Shown here piece after piece: positions 35,020 to 46,986 of a stretch of DNA of 64,000 bases. The translations under genes were made by a program, and so were the position numbers. This stretch comes from Dreissena polymorpha (taxonomy: Eukaryota > Mollusca > Bivalvia > Myida > Dreissenidae). The notes beneath the pieces were generated by a model. The model was not told where the DNA came from. It saw only the letters and a list, made by a program, of their open reading frames with translations, and did no database searches. Position 1 is the first letter of the stretch. Each line of letters opens with the position of its first letter. The DNA is taken from contig NC_068355.1 of NCBI RefSeq assembly GCF_020536995.1, positions 74,498,106 through 74,562,105 on the forward strand. The letters are read 5' to 3'.

Positions 35020-36709
35020 ATTAGCTTCATGTCCGCTTTTATGGAATTTTTCGTTTAAAGAACAAATGTAAGTATCTTTTTAGCAAAAATATATGTCGGC
35101 AGACTGCACAGTCTTGTCTGGGACCTGGGACGGCATTCACGCAAAGGCATATCTAGGACGGCATTTTCGCATAGGCATATCTGGAACGGCATTAACGCAT
35201 AGGCATATCTGGGACGGCATTCACTCATAGGCAAATCTGAGACGGCATTAACGCATAGGCATATCTGGGACGGCATTCACGCATAGGCATATCTAGGACG
35301 ACATTCACGCATAGGCATATCTGGGACGACTTAACGCATAGACATATCTAGAACGGCATTTACGCATAGGCATATCTGGGACGACATTCACGCATAGGCA
35401 TATATGGGACTGTATTAACGCATTGGCATATCTGGGACGGCATTTACGCATAGGCATATCTGGGACGACATTCACGCATAGGCATATCTTGGACGGCATT
35501 AACGCATTGGCATATCTAGGACGGCATTTTCGCATAGGACTATCTGGAACGGCATTCACGCATATGCATATCTGGGACGGCATGCACTCATAGGCATATC
35601 TGAGACGGCATTAACGCATAGGCATATCTGGGACGGCATTAACGCATAGGCATATCTGGGACGACATTCACGCATAGGCATAGCTGTGACGGTATTAACG
35701 CATAAGCATATCTAGGACGGCATTTTTGCATAGGCATATCTGGGACGGCATTCACTCATATGCATATATGAGACGGCATTCACGCATAGGCATATTTGGG
35801 ACGACATTCACGCATAAACATATCTGGAACGACATTCACGCATAGGCATATCTTGGACGGCATTCACGCATTGGCATATCTGGGACGGCATTCACGCGTA
35901 TGCATACCTGAGACGACACTCACGCATAGGCATATCTGGGAAGACATTCACGCATAGGCATATATAGAACGGCATTCACGCATAGGCATATCTGGGACGG
36001 CATTCACTCACAGGCATACCTGGGACGGCATTAACGCATAGGCATATCTGGGACGGCATTAACGCATAGGCATATATAGGACGGCATTCACGCATTGGCA
36101 TATCTGGAACGACATTCACGCATAGGCATATCTGGGACAACTTAACGCATAGACATATCTAGGACGGCATTTACGCATAGGACTATCTGGGACGACATTC
36201 ACGCATATGCATATATGGGACTGTATTAACGCATTGGCATATCTGGGACGGCATTTACGCATAGGCATATCTGGGACAACATTCACGCATAGGCATATCT
36301 GGGACGGCATTAACGCAAGGGCATATCTAGGACGGCATTTTCGCATATGACTCTGGAACGGCATTCACGCATAGGCATATCTGGACGACATTCACGCATA
36401 GGCATATCTGGGACGGCATTAACGCATATGCATATATAGGACGGCATTTTCGCATAGGCATATCTCGGACAGCATTACACATAGGCATTTCTGGGACGGC
36501 ATAAACGCATAGGCATATCTGGGACGGCATTCACCTATCTGCATATATGGAACGACATTAACGCATAGGCATATTTGTGACGGCATTCACGCATAGGCAT
36601 ATCTGAGACGACATTCACGCATAGGCATGCCTGGGACGGCAATCGCGCATAGGCATATCTGGGACGACATTTACTCATATGCATATCTGGGACGACATTC
36701 ACGCATAGA
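35020..36709. repeat. 28-bp minisatellite grown from a palindromic-MITE end
   Basis: The unit is about CGCATAGGCATATCTGGGACGG + CATTCA (28 bp), roughly 57 copies from 35113 to 36709, with substitutions and occasional length changes. The left edge (35028-35125) contains CCGCTTTTATGGAATTTTTC, GTTTAAAGAA and GACTGCACAGTCTTGTCTGG GAC, the right half of the palindromic MITE, whose own end (ATCTGGGACGACACTTTACG + CACATGCAT) resembles the unit. Open frames here come from the repeat. Confidence 0.92.
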
Positions 36710-36712
36710 AAT

Positions 36713-37126
36713 CAAGCCTCGCTATTCAAGAGCGCGTCTCATAATAATTCTACTTGTGTTTATGGTCACATAGTTCAGGGTCATGCCAGACCTAAGAGTA
36801 AACAGAGTTCCCCCACCCTCAAAGTCAGTCGCATCAAACTATTAAATGTGATTTCAAGACCTAATTACGATTGTTAAAATTAATCTTATAATGTACCACT
36901 ATTAAATGCAAAGAAATATTGTTCAGCATCCGATGCTCTACTGTTTAACATGCAATACAACGTCTATTGCTAACAACTGAGAAGAAATAATCTTTATTCT
37001 CGAATTTGTGTATATCTAATGATATATTTTACTTTTGAGATTTTACCTAGAAAATATAACGGGTGTCCTGCATATAGTTGCGTTTGGATCTAAAACCACG
37101 TCACAAGCATAAAATATTAGCTACTT
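36713..37126. other. Non-coding stretch
   Basis: Nothing recognisable. Confidence 0.3.
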
Positions 37127-37376
37127 TCTTGCAAAACCAGGCTTAATGCATACATGTGTGTACAGTTTTGTACAAGATTAGCTTATGCAGTCCGCACAGG
37201 CTTATCAGGGACGACACTTTCCTACTTGACCGGATTTGCGCTAAGAACAGACTTCTGAACCAAAAAAATCAAACATAAAAGCAGTTTGTATTTTATTAGC
37301 TTGTGCTTATAACACAGGCTAATATCGAACGACACTTTACGCACATGCATGTAGTCATGTTTGCAAAACGAGGCTC
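37127..37376. repeat. Palindromic MITE, degraded full-length copy
   Basis: CTTGCAAAACCAGGCTTAAT at the left mirrors TGTTTGCAAAACGAGGCT at the right. GCAGTCCGCACAGGCTTATC, GGGACGACACTTTC and GACACTTTACGCACATGCAT are retained. Confidence 0.78.
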
Positions 37377-38227
37377 GTATGTTTGGTCCTAAAAGGTTTG
37401 CAATGTGTTCTTTGTATAATTCGTTCAATAATGCCACGAGTAAAACTGTTCGTAATTAGCTATGTCTTTTAAGTTACACCTCTGGAATGCGGGGTATAGA
37501 TGTTCAGTTTTTTAGAGATGGACTTGATTATATAATGCATAACATATGTTAATTGTGTACTAGTAGTATGTCATGTATTTCTACGTTTCCGGTAGGTTTG
37601 CATTTAGCATTTAGTCCGTCCATCTGTCTCTAAATAATATATCCATTAATTAATATTTGTCAAGCACATTGTATCATAAATGCATTTTATTTTATTACCA
37701 TCAAGAATGTGATTATTCTGCATATAGAACTAAAATTTGTGCAGCAACTTAGTCTTATAACCGTCATTTTTAGCTGACATGTTAACTGTAAAGAAAATAC
37801 GTGATTTATTGAAGTTTTTATTTATTATTTTTTTCAATAGCTCTATTAGACCGGATCCTAAAATACACATCCTTACAAGTTTTGAAATTTCAACCCAACA
37901 CGAAGACATTGTTCAACCCGTACGAGGCCTACTATATACCCATCCATTGATATTTTATGAGGCAAAATCAATCATAAATTAATTTATTGCTTTGCGATTA
38001 ATAAAAGAAAATTGTACAGAAACAACTCATGTTTTTTGCAGTTATTTAGTCTTATTAGAAAAACCATATTTTTTTTATATCTACCTATTATTAAAACACG
38101 GATAAAGAGTCACTTCGAAGGTTAAAGAATGCATCATTTTCGTAACGTTAAAGAGATTGAGTATGTGCATAACCACAAACGCAGTATATATAGTATATAA
38201 TCGGCATACTTGGCATTCGCAATTCAC
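37377..38227. other. Non-coding stretch
   Basis: AT-rich with no gene or clear repeat. Confidence 0.3.
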
Positions 38228-38279
38228 GTCATTAAGATATCGTGGGCTTAGCGCAAAACGGTCGTAACTGACATTTTTT
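38228..38279 (+). repeat. Left member of a long-range inverted repeat
   Basis: GATATCGTGGGCTTAGCGCA / AAACGGTCGTAACTGAC is repeated inverted at about 41983-42024 (GTCAGTTACGACCGTTTTGC / TCTAAGCCAGCGATAT). The two copies flank the 34-bp minisatellite and nested MITEs. Confidence 0.75.
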
Positions 38280-38879
38280 ACAAAAATGACTTTATTGCAT
38301 ATTTTGTCTATAATGTCAATATTTATAATCTGAAAAAATATTTAAGCTAAATTCTGCTTAAAAAAACCCTTAAACCGTCATTTGGCAAAAGGTCGTATCT
38401 AAAAATGACATTATTTTCATTGCAAAACAGTTGTATCTGCAGTTGCAACCGTTTTGCACTGAAAAAGAATATAAACATGATAGTGCAATGGTACCAGTAC
38501 CTAGAATGTGAGACTGAGACCATGGTAGCAATACATACAGACTGAGACAATGCCGTGATTTGTGTTACCTATTGGGAAAAGTATTGGTACCAGCCAAATT
38601 GTGTGAGAAAAACCCAGAAATTGGAAAAATTCACGTTGTGAAGTCTTCATATTGGGAAATTGGTATATTTGATATTTTGCTCCCAAATACTTAAAAATTA
38701 ATAACTAAATGTTGTCAAGTTGTCATACCATAGAGTTGCATAGGAAAACTAATAAAAAATTATTTTTTTTTGTTTTCTTCAATTGTTTTTTTTACAGCAA
38801 TTGGGAAATGTGTAGTTTTTTTCCTAATTGGAAAATGCAATTTCTGTTACTTAATAAAAAAATAAATAAAAACGCTACA

Positions 38880-40985
38880 ATCGTACCAGTACTAGTATGT
38901 CAGACTGTGAAAATGGTACTGGTTTGTATCCTGTTAGACTGTGACAATAATACCAGGATGCAGCATAATAGACTGTGACAATGGTACCAGTAAGAAGCAT
39001 GTCAGACTGTGACAATTGTCCCAGCACAATTAACCAGTCAGACTGTTACAACGATACCAGTACTTAGCATTGCAGACTGTTACATTGGTACAAGTACGTA
39101 GCATTTCAGACTGTGACAATGGTTCCAGTACCTAGCAGTTCAGACTGTGAAAATTATACCAGTAAGTAACAGTTAAACTGTGAAAATGGTACCAGTACGT
39201 AGCATGTCAAACTGTTACAATTGTTCCAGTACCTAGCATGTGATACTGTGACAATAGTACCAGTGCGTAGCATGTCAGACTGTTTCACTGATACCAGTAC
39301 GTGGCATGTCAGACAGGGAAAATGGTACCAGTAGGTAGCATGTCAGACTGTTACAATTGCACCCGTACATAGCATGTTACACTGTGATAATGGTACCAGT
39401 GCATAGCATGTTAGACTGTGACCATTATACCAGTACTTAGCATGTAAGACTGTGACAATGGTACCAGTACCTGGCATGTCAGACTGTTTCAATGATACCA
39501 GTACGTGGCATTTCAGACAGTAACAATGGTACCAGTACCTAGCATGTCATACTGTTTCAATGATACCAGTACGTAGCATGTAAGACTGTGACAATGGTAC
39601 CAGTACCTACCATGTCTGACTGTTTCAATTATACCAGTGCGTAGCAAGTAAGACTGTGACAATGGTACCAGTACCTAGCATGTCAGACTGTTACAATGGT
39701 ACCAGTACGTGTCACATCAGACTGTTTCAATGGTTCCAGTACGTAGCATGTGAGACTGTGGCAATTATACCAGCATGTAGCATGTGAGATTGAGACAATT
39801 ATACCAGTACGCAGCTTATGAGACTGTGACAATGGTACCAGTACATGGCATTTCAAACTATTTCAATGGTACCAGTACGTAGCATGTGAGACTGTGTCAA
39901 TTTTACCAGTGCGTAGCCTGTCAGACTGTGACAATTATACCAGTATGAAGAATGTCAGACTGTGACAATTGAACCAGTACATAGCTGGTCAAACTGTGAC
40001 AATGATACCAGTAGGTAGCATGTCAGACTGTTACAACGGTACCAGTACATAGCATTTAAGTCTGTTAAAATGGTACCAGTTCGTAGCATGTGAGACTGTG
40101 ACAATTATACCAGTATGTAGCATGTTAGACTGAGAAAATTATACCAGTAAGTAGCATGTGAGACTGTGACAATGGTATCAGTATGTAGCATGTTACACTG
40201 AGACAATGGTACCAGTACATAGCATGTCAGACTGTGATAATGGTACCAGTACCTAGCATGTCCCACTGTTACAATGGAACCAGTACATAGCATGTTAGAC
40301 TGTGACAGTGGTACCAGTACATAGCGTGGTAGACTGTGATAATTATACCAGTACTTAAAATGTCAGACTGTGACAATTTTACCCGCACGGAGCATGTAAG
40401 ACTGTGACAATAATACCAGTACGTAGCATGTCAGATTGTGACAATGGTACCAGTAGGTTGCATGTGAGACTGTGACTATTGTATCAGTACGTAGCATGTC
40501 AGACTGTGACAATTATTCCAGTAAGTGGTATGTCAGATTGTGTCAATGATACAAGTAGGTAGCATCTGAGACTGTGTCATGGTACCAGTACGTGGCATGT
40601 CAGACTGTGACAATTGTACCAGTACATGTCATGTCAGACTGTTACAATTATACCAGTGCGTAGCCTCTGAGACTGTGACCATTATACCAGTATATAGCAT
40701 GTCAAACTGTGACAATTATACCAGTACGTAGCATGTCCAATGGTGACAATGGTACCAATGTGAAGCATCTGAGACTGTGACATGGTACCAGTGCGTGGCA
40801 TGTCAGACTGTTACAATTATACCAGTAAGTAGCATGTGAGACTGTGGCAATGGTACTAGCATGTCAGACTGAGACAATGGTACCGGTATGTATCATGCCA
40901 AACTGTGACAATGATACCAGTACATAGCATGTCAGACTGAGACAATGGTACCAATGTGTAACATGTCAGACTGAGACAATTATAA
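38880..40985. repeat. 34-bp minisatellite (GTACCAGTACGTAGCATGTC...)
   Basis: The unit is about TGACAATGGTACCAGTACGT + AGCATGTCAGACTG (34 bp), around 62 degenerate copies. Two or three stray units occur earlier at 38464-38560. Most units keep the GGTACC palindrome. Confidence 0.95.
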
Positions 40986-41303
40986 TTATGATGCTCAAAA
41001 GGTAGGAAAAAGATCAACAGGATTTTGTACTAGTTTTTGTCTTAACATTTTTCGTATATCACAATAAATATATTTGAAAACATTGTAGTTTGTATTTGAA
41101 TTCAGAAAGAGGGTTATAGTGATAATACTTTATAGTGATAGTTATTGGTTAAAAACAAGCACAATGAAATGCATTTCATGTACTCCAGGTAATCCAACTT
41201 GAATTCAAATAAATGTAAATTTTTGTATTTTCTTCCATCATTAAAAAAATATTTGGGACGATTGAACTTTACCGGTACGCAACACTTAACATCAAACAGC
41301 GCA

Positions 41304-41324
41304 CCCTAACCCTAACCCTAACCC
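41304..41324. repeat. Short interstitial telomere-like tract (CCCTAA)3.5
   Basis: CCCTAACCCTAACCCTAACC is followed directly by the TTAAAG start of the nested MITE. TTAGGG is the usual animal and mollusc telomere repeat. Confidence 0.85.
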
Positions 41325-41841
41325 TTAAAGGAGCCTTTTCACAGATTTTGGCATTTTTTAACTTATTCATTTTATGCTTTATATCGATAAATGTAAACAT
41401 TGGATCGTAAAGGCTCCAGTAAAAAATCAAGAATAAAATTAAAAAAAGGAAAAGAACATTGCCCGGACCAGGTTTCGAACCAGTGACCCCAGGAGTCCTG
41501 CCAGAGTCCTGAAGTAAAAACGCTTTAGCCTACTGAGCTATTCCGCCGAGTACATATACTTGAAGTATTTTATACCTTATATAAGCAATCTTCGTAGTTT
41601 CACAAAATTTAACGACAAAAACAGAACTCTCCAAATTATTCAATCAATTCGCGTTGCAACGCTTTATAATTTTTAGGTTTTAAAATCGTCAAAAGATGCA
41701 TATAATGGCTATATTAGACCATGGTAAATGTTCAGTATTACTGTTTCCTTACAAATATCATAACTAAAACGAAAATTTGCGAATCTGAAACAACTTTTTT
41801 CAATTTTGTCAATTTACCAAAGCGTGAAAAGATCCCTTTAA
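41325..41841 (+). repeat. tRNA-bearing MITE, best copy
   Basis: Inverted ends TTAAAGGAGCCTTTTCACAG and GCGTGAAAAGATCCCTTTAA. On the minus strand at about 41463-41550 is GGAATAGCTCAGTAGGCTAA (canonical tRNA A-box) and CACTGGTTCGAAACCTGG (B-box). A tRNA-like promoter unit sits inside an element bounded by terminal inverted repeats. Confidence 0.82.
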
Positions 41842-42030
41842 CACCTAACACATAACAACTAACGCAACACCTTATAATCCTTTTATCATATATATTTCTT
41901 TAGTATCGGGGGCTACCGCCCCCAAACCCCCGCTTTGTCGATATTGGTAAACAACTGCGTACCGGTAAAGTTCAATCTAGCCCAAAAAGTCAGTTACGAC
42001 CGTTTTGCTCTAAGCCAGCGATATGTGGAT

Positions 42031-42070
42031 TGCGTCATCAAATGTGACGTCATCTCAGGATTATGACGTA
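42031..42070 (+). promoter_or_regulatory. Cluster of CRE-like sites upstream of the coiled-coil gene
   Basis: TGCGTCAT (42031-42038), the full palindromic CRE TGACGTCA (42045-42052) and the half-site TGACGTA (42064-42070) lie 75-115 bp before the ATG at 42146. There is no clear TATA box. CREB/ATF binding is the family expectation; activity is inferred. Confidence 0.6.
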
Positions 42071-42145
42071 GAAGTAAATAACGCACTCGCGCGATCTTTG
42101 ATTTCTGCATCGTTTTCTCGACAGAACAATAGATCCGTTTGAAAA

Positions 42146-45100
42146 ATGTCCGATTTGATACACGGCGATGTCCGCGAGAATAAGGAAACCGATGTCGATG
42201 CGGTGATGGAGATTTATTCTGAGCTTTCGGAAATACACGAAGAAGATGATCATGAAAGGTCCAACAACGCAGCTGTGGGGACAATGACAATGGCAGAGAA
42301 ACATGTCGAACTCGTCCAAAATTCAGCAAGGATCAGCGGTAAGGATCCGGTAGCGATGAATGCCGCGGACACCGCCGGTTCTCTGCGTGCAGACGAATAC
42401 TGCACGACCGGATTACATGGCGAGGTAAATTTGGGGTTTAAAGTTGAGAGCGATGAAGATGATGACTTTCATTTTACGCAGCTTGTTCGGTCTAGAAGCG
42501 ATGATCTGCTGGAGATTCAACGTCTGAATATGGTAGGAAACATTTTTGTTTTGACTTCTCACTTCTTACACAACTATAGAACACGATGATAGGGCGAATA
42601 CCACAACTTTTCCGCTCACCGTCGAAATTTTATACTTCTGACAAGTGCACCGTATCCTTTTGACGAAAAGTAACATTGCGGACAAAGACAAATCCGGTAA
42701 GTAGGTGACAAAATGTTTTATTATAAGACACTGAAAAATGATTGCCACTTGCGAAGCACTCCACCGAATTTCTGAACCAATATGTCGTCTATTTAAAAGT
42801 TTACTAGTCGTTTTATATTTAGCATGACTTTGAACAAGTGTTTACAAAAAGTCGTGTCGCGCTCGACACCATTCGTAGGCTACTTGTGAGAAAAATGTAA
42901 TAATCCGATTATTTTCGATGTGTCAGACCTGATGTGACAGACTTAAATCATTGTATATATAAAAAGAACATGCCATACGAAGCTGTTTGTTTCAATATCT
43001 GTTAAAGGCCTAATTTTGGTGAAAACATGCATCACTTACATAAAAATCGATGCACCGCGCAACACTGATTATAAGCACCGTATATATATTCCATGTAACT
43101 GAAATTCGTGGCACCGCTAACTTCTGCACGTGGTTTAAAATGATAAGCTATAACAAGCCATCGTGAGCTTAATTTATTTACGATAATCTTCCATTTATCA
43201 AAGTTACATGTCCCAAATTTTATCATGAAAATGATTACATGCTTGCACCAAAAAAAGGTTTGCCGGGATCGATTGTCTTGCTTTCCATTACGTGGAGGGC
43301 AAATGTTTAAGTCTCATGTTTCAATTTATCTTTATTGTTGTGGTATAATACAATCATAATTGATAATTATTATTTATTGATTTCAGATTCATAATCCGTA
43401 AATGAAAAGATGTCAAGCTTCGATTATAGAAAGGTATAGGCAAATGTTGGTGTAAAACTAACCGAAAGAAATAATAAATTAAGTTATCTATAGAGTGTGC
43501 ATTGTGATGTTGCATTGGTTACATTTACTGAAATATGACTTTGGTGTTTTTGGCCAAAACCAACGGTATATACCAAATATGCTCTCGACTACTTAAATCA
43601 GAAAAAAGGGGTTACAATTATAAAAAACTACTTTTTTGAGACTGTCTATAGAAGCGTGTGAGTGCACGTCTCCATAGATAAGACATTACAGCGCGGTCCG
43701 TTTTTACGAGATGTAAAGGGTTCGAATCATATATAATTATTTCCGTCAAGTATTATAATAAATAAATTGAAACCCAAATATGTTCAAAGTACACTGTAAT
43801 ATTGCTTTGAAACGGTTTGTACACTTGTTTACCATCGTGATTCAGTATGAAGCCATTATTTGACATTGTTTTAATAAATTTTGTGCTTTATATTTGTTAA
43901 CAATTATGACCCCAAACATGAATCTTAACACTTTTCCGTGAAATAATCTATGCACAACTCTCCAGAATTTCATGGTGTCTTCTTTGTATATCATCATTGA
44001 GGTTATCGGTAGACCGTACCACCTGACAGCATCCAGAAACAATAGAAGAGCAATATTTGTCAGCGGAAACTTGTTGTTACATACCAAATTGATAAAGTTA
44101 CAAAAGTCATAGCATAAATTTGCCGAGTGTAATTTTTGAAAGAAACCTGGTAATAGATGTGTCACTTTTTCAGTCATGTTTTCTAAACTGCTATTTTCAA
44201 ATAATTTCTTTTATGATGATCTTGCTTTCTTGGTTTTCCGTTTGTGTGGAGCATTAACAATATTGTCATGGAAGGCTGGGCGGCACTGATCAGTTGGTGT
44301 CTCTGTGACATACGTCGAGCTGGTACATGCCGGTTGACGGTCGCCTGGAGATGCGCTGGTATCATATTCAGCACCGGGAGGAAAAAGGCTCCGTTTCTTG
44401 TTTTTTGGTTTGTTTAAACATACATTTGAACGTCTCTTCCATCTGAAAGAAAAAATATCAGAATAAAGCGGTGCCAAAAAATCATAAAGATGCGGTGCCT
44501 TTACGGACATTGTTGAGGGGTGTCCATATTTCTATAATGTCAGTGTTGGGCGGTGCATACTTGCTAACACGTGTAAATGTAAAAATCACAGTTATATTCA
44601 ATAAAGCATGTCATAATGTGTTGTTAATTGATTCTTCTACCATAAAATACCGTTTCACAAAAAAATCTTTCATTTAAAATGTTTAAAATCTGCAAACAAA
44701 TACGATTTTTCGCGTCATGAAAGTCACTTCTTTCAAGACATGCTCAAATTGTTTTCAAAGTTTTGAAGTTAAAAGAGACTCAATTTTGATGCGGTAAACG
44801 GCAATTATATGTAAAGTGTATACTTCGTTCGATGGAATATCTTTTTATTATCATCTTACCTTCTATCTTGTTTTTTTTTCTTTCATTTCTGTACTCGCCA
44901 AAAAGGTTGAGGCCATGTTTTTGACAGAACGATACGGTGCGCTTGTCAGAAGTATAAAATTTCGACGGTGAGCGGAAAAGTTGTGGTATTCGCCCTATCA
45001 TCGTGTAGAAGGCTATATCGACGTATTTCATAAGATATTGGATATAAAATGAGTACAGTTCTATGTAACTGAAGACTTACCTATATTCACTTGAATATTG

Positions 45101-46717
45101 ATTCACATTTTGTTATCTATGTCGTTTGCATTGTACAGATGAAGTTATAAGCTGCAATGGGGGAGGGGGGGGGGGGGGGGGCAGTCAAAAATATTAAATT
45201 TGAACTTTTTACATTTAATTCATTATTCGGTAGCTTGATCTCTATTATTTTTAATTAGATCTATGCTGTCGGATAAAAAATATGCTTTGTGATCTGCTGC
45301 TATGCATACGAAGACAACATTAAAACAACTTGCTCCAATATAGTTGCGAGTGACTTGCGACCCTGTTTCTTTGGACTTTGCATTTACTGAGTAAACATAA
45401 AATATTCGGTATAATATTAAAACGAAATCAAATGTAGTGGTACACAACCAACAGCATGATAAAGTATATTGTTTGCGTGTTTTTTATATAGTCTGATTTT
45501 CCTTAAAATTACATGTCAGTATTTTATCAAAATTCGCCCTAACGACGTACACGCTAATGTGTCCTTAGTACTGATTGGATTATCCGTTTGCTAGATTTAT
45601 TAAAAGTACAATAATCAAAGAAAATTCCAGTATAAAATTTAAAACAAAACTTTTTTCAATAAATATGCTCTTGACTATACAACAAATCGCGTGGTCATGT
45701 TTAGTGCCTATTCTAACAAAACATCAATACTGCTCTCTGTACCACCGAGGATTGCACAGACAAATTGAGCACAACAAGCAAATTCGTTGAATTGATATCC
45801 CCCGCCAATATGCTTCTGGACACAAAAGTGTTATATTTGACACTAAAAAAAGCATTTTTCAAGATACAAAAGGCCATAACTCTATTATTATCAGATGGTG
45901 TAATATGCCATTTGGGGTGCATCATCCTTTTATCCATATATATACTCATACCAAGTTTCAGTGAAATCCGCAAAAGCACTTCCAAGATATGGCTCCGGAC
46001 GGACGGACGGACGGAAGGACGGACGGACAACGCCAAAACAATATCCCTCAGCCTATGGCGGGGGATAATAATATATATAGACTTTTGTGGTGCATATGAT
46101 TCTTATAGATCGACCCATATTTATTTGAGTGTATATGTCGAGGTTATAATAAGATAAAATTAATAACCATTCCAAACAGGTGAACCAAATCACCCGACCG
46201 TTTGCCAACACAGATTAATGATTGGGCATGTGTATAGATGATGCTAATACTGATAAAAAAAATACACGCATTTCTTGGTACGGTAAATTTAGAGAGTTTT
46301 CCAAACCCAAATACTTTCTTTTTTAAATACATTTCAACGAGTTAAATGCCGTGGTTTTAGACGAGAGAGATCGTTGAAAATCTCGAGGATTCGCCGTCGG
46401 CAGTGAGTGAGGTAAACGCACGGGACTTCGTAGGAATCCAGCAACCGACCTCGCAAGAGGTAGGTAAACATGTTTAATGGTATTATCGCGGTTGTGTCAC
46501 TGTTTGTATTGTTCCTCATACAGAAGGTCTAAGTATGTGCCCTCAAAGTAGTTTGATATGGTCATTCTTAACTATATGATGTATTTCATGAATATAAGAC
46601 GTTTATTTATTACTCTGATAACGCAATATAGACATAAATGTGTCTCTTTACGACTACTGTTCTTGCTACTGCTACTACTACTACTACAGCTACTACTACT
46701 ACTACTACTACTACTAT

Positions 46718-46783
<66 letters not shown>

Positions 46784-46793
46784 AACTACAACA

Positions 46794-46846
<53 letters not shown>

Positions 46847-46857
46847 AACTACTACTT

Positions 46858-46894
<37 letters not shown>

Positions 46895-46955
46895 TACTTC
46901 TGCTAATGCTAATGCTGCTCATGATGCTGATGTTAATGTTGTTGTTGCTGCTTCT

Positions 46956-46986
<31 letters not shown>

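Larger units (their letters stand above)
41250..41988. repeat. MITE with inverted ends, carrying a nested tRNA-bearing MITE
   Basis: TTGGGACGATTGAACTTTAC(CGGTACGC) at about 41253 is inverted at 41957-41985 (GCGTACCGGTAAAGTTCAAT / CTAGCCCAA). The nested element fills 41325-41841. Confidence 0.75.

Noticed and set aside
35055-36530. Minus-strand frames with repeating MPSQICLCVNAV-type peptides
   Set aside because: They arise from the 28-bp minisatellite; 28 is not a multiple of three, so frames drift and break.
35113-40985. CRISPR arrays
   Set aside because: The repeat units are contiguous without unique spacers; these are eukaryotic minisatellites.
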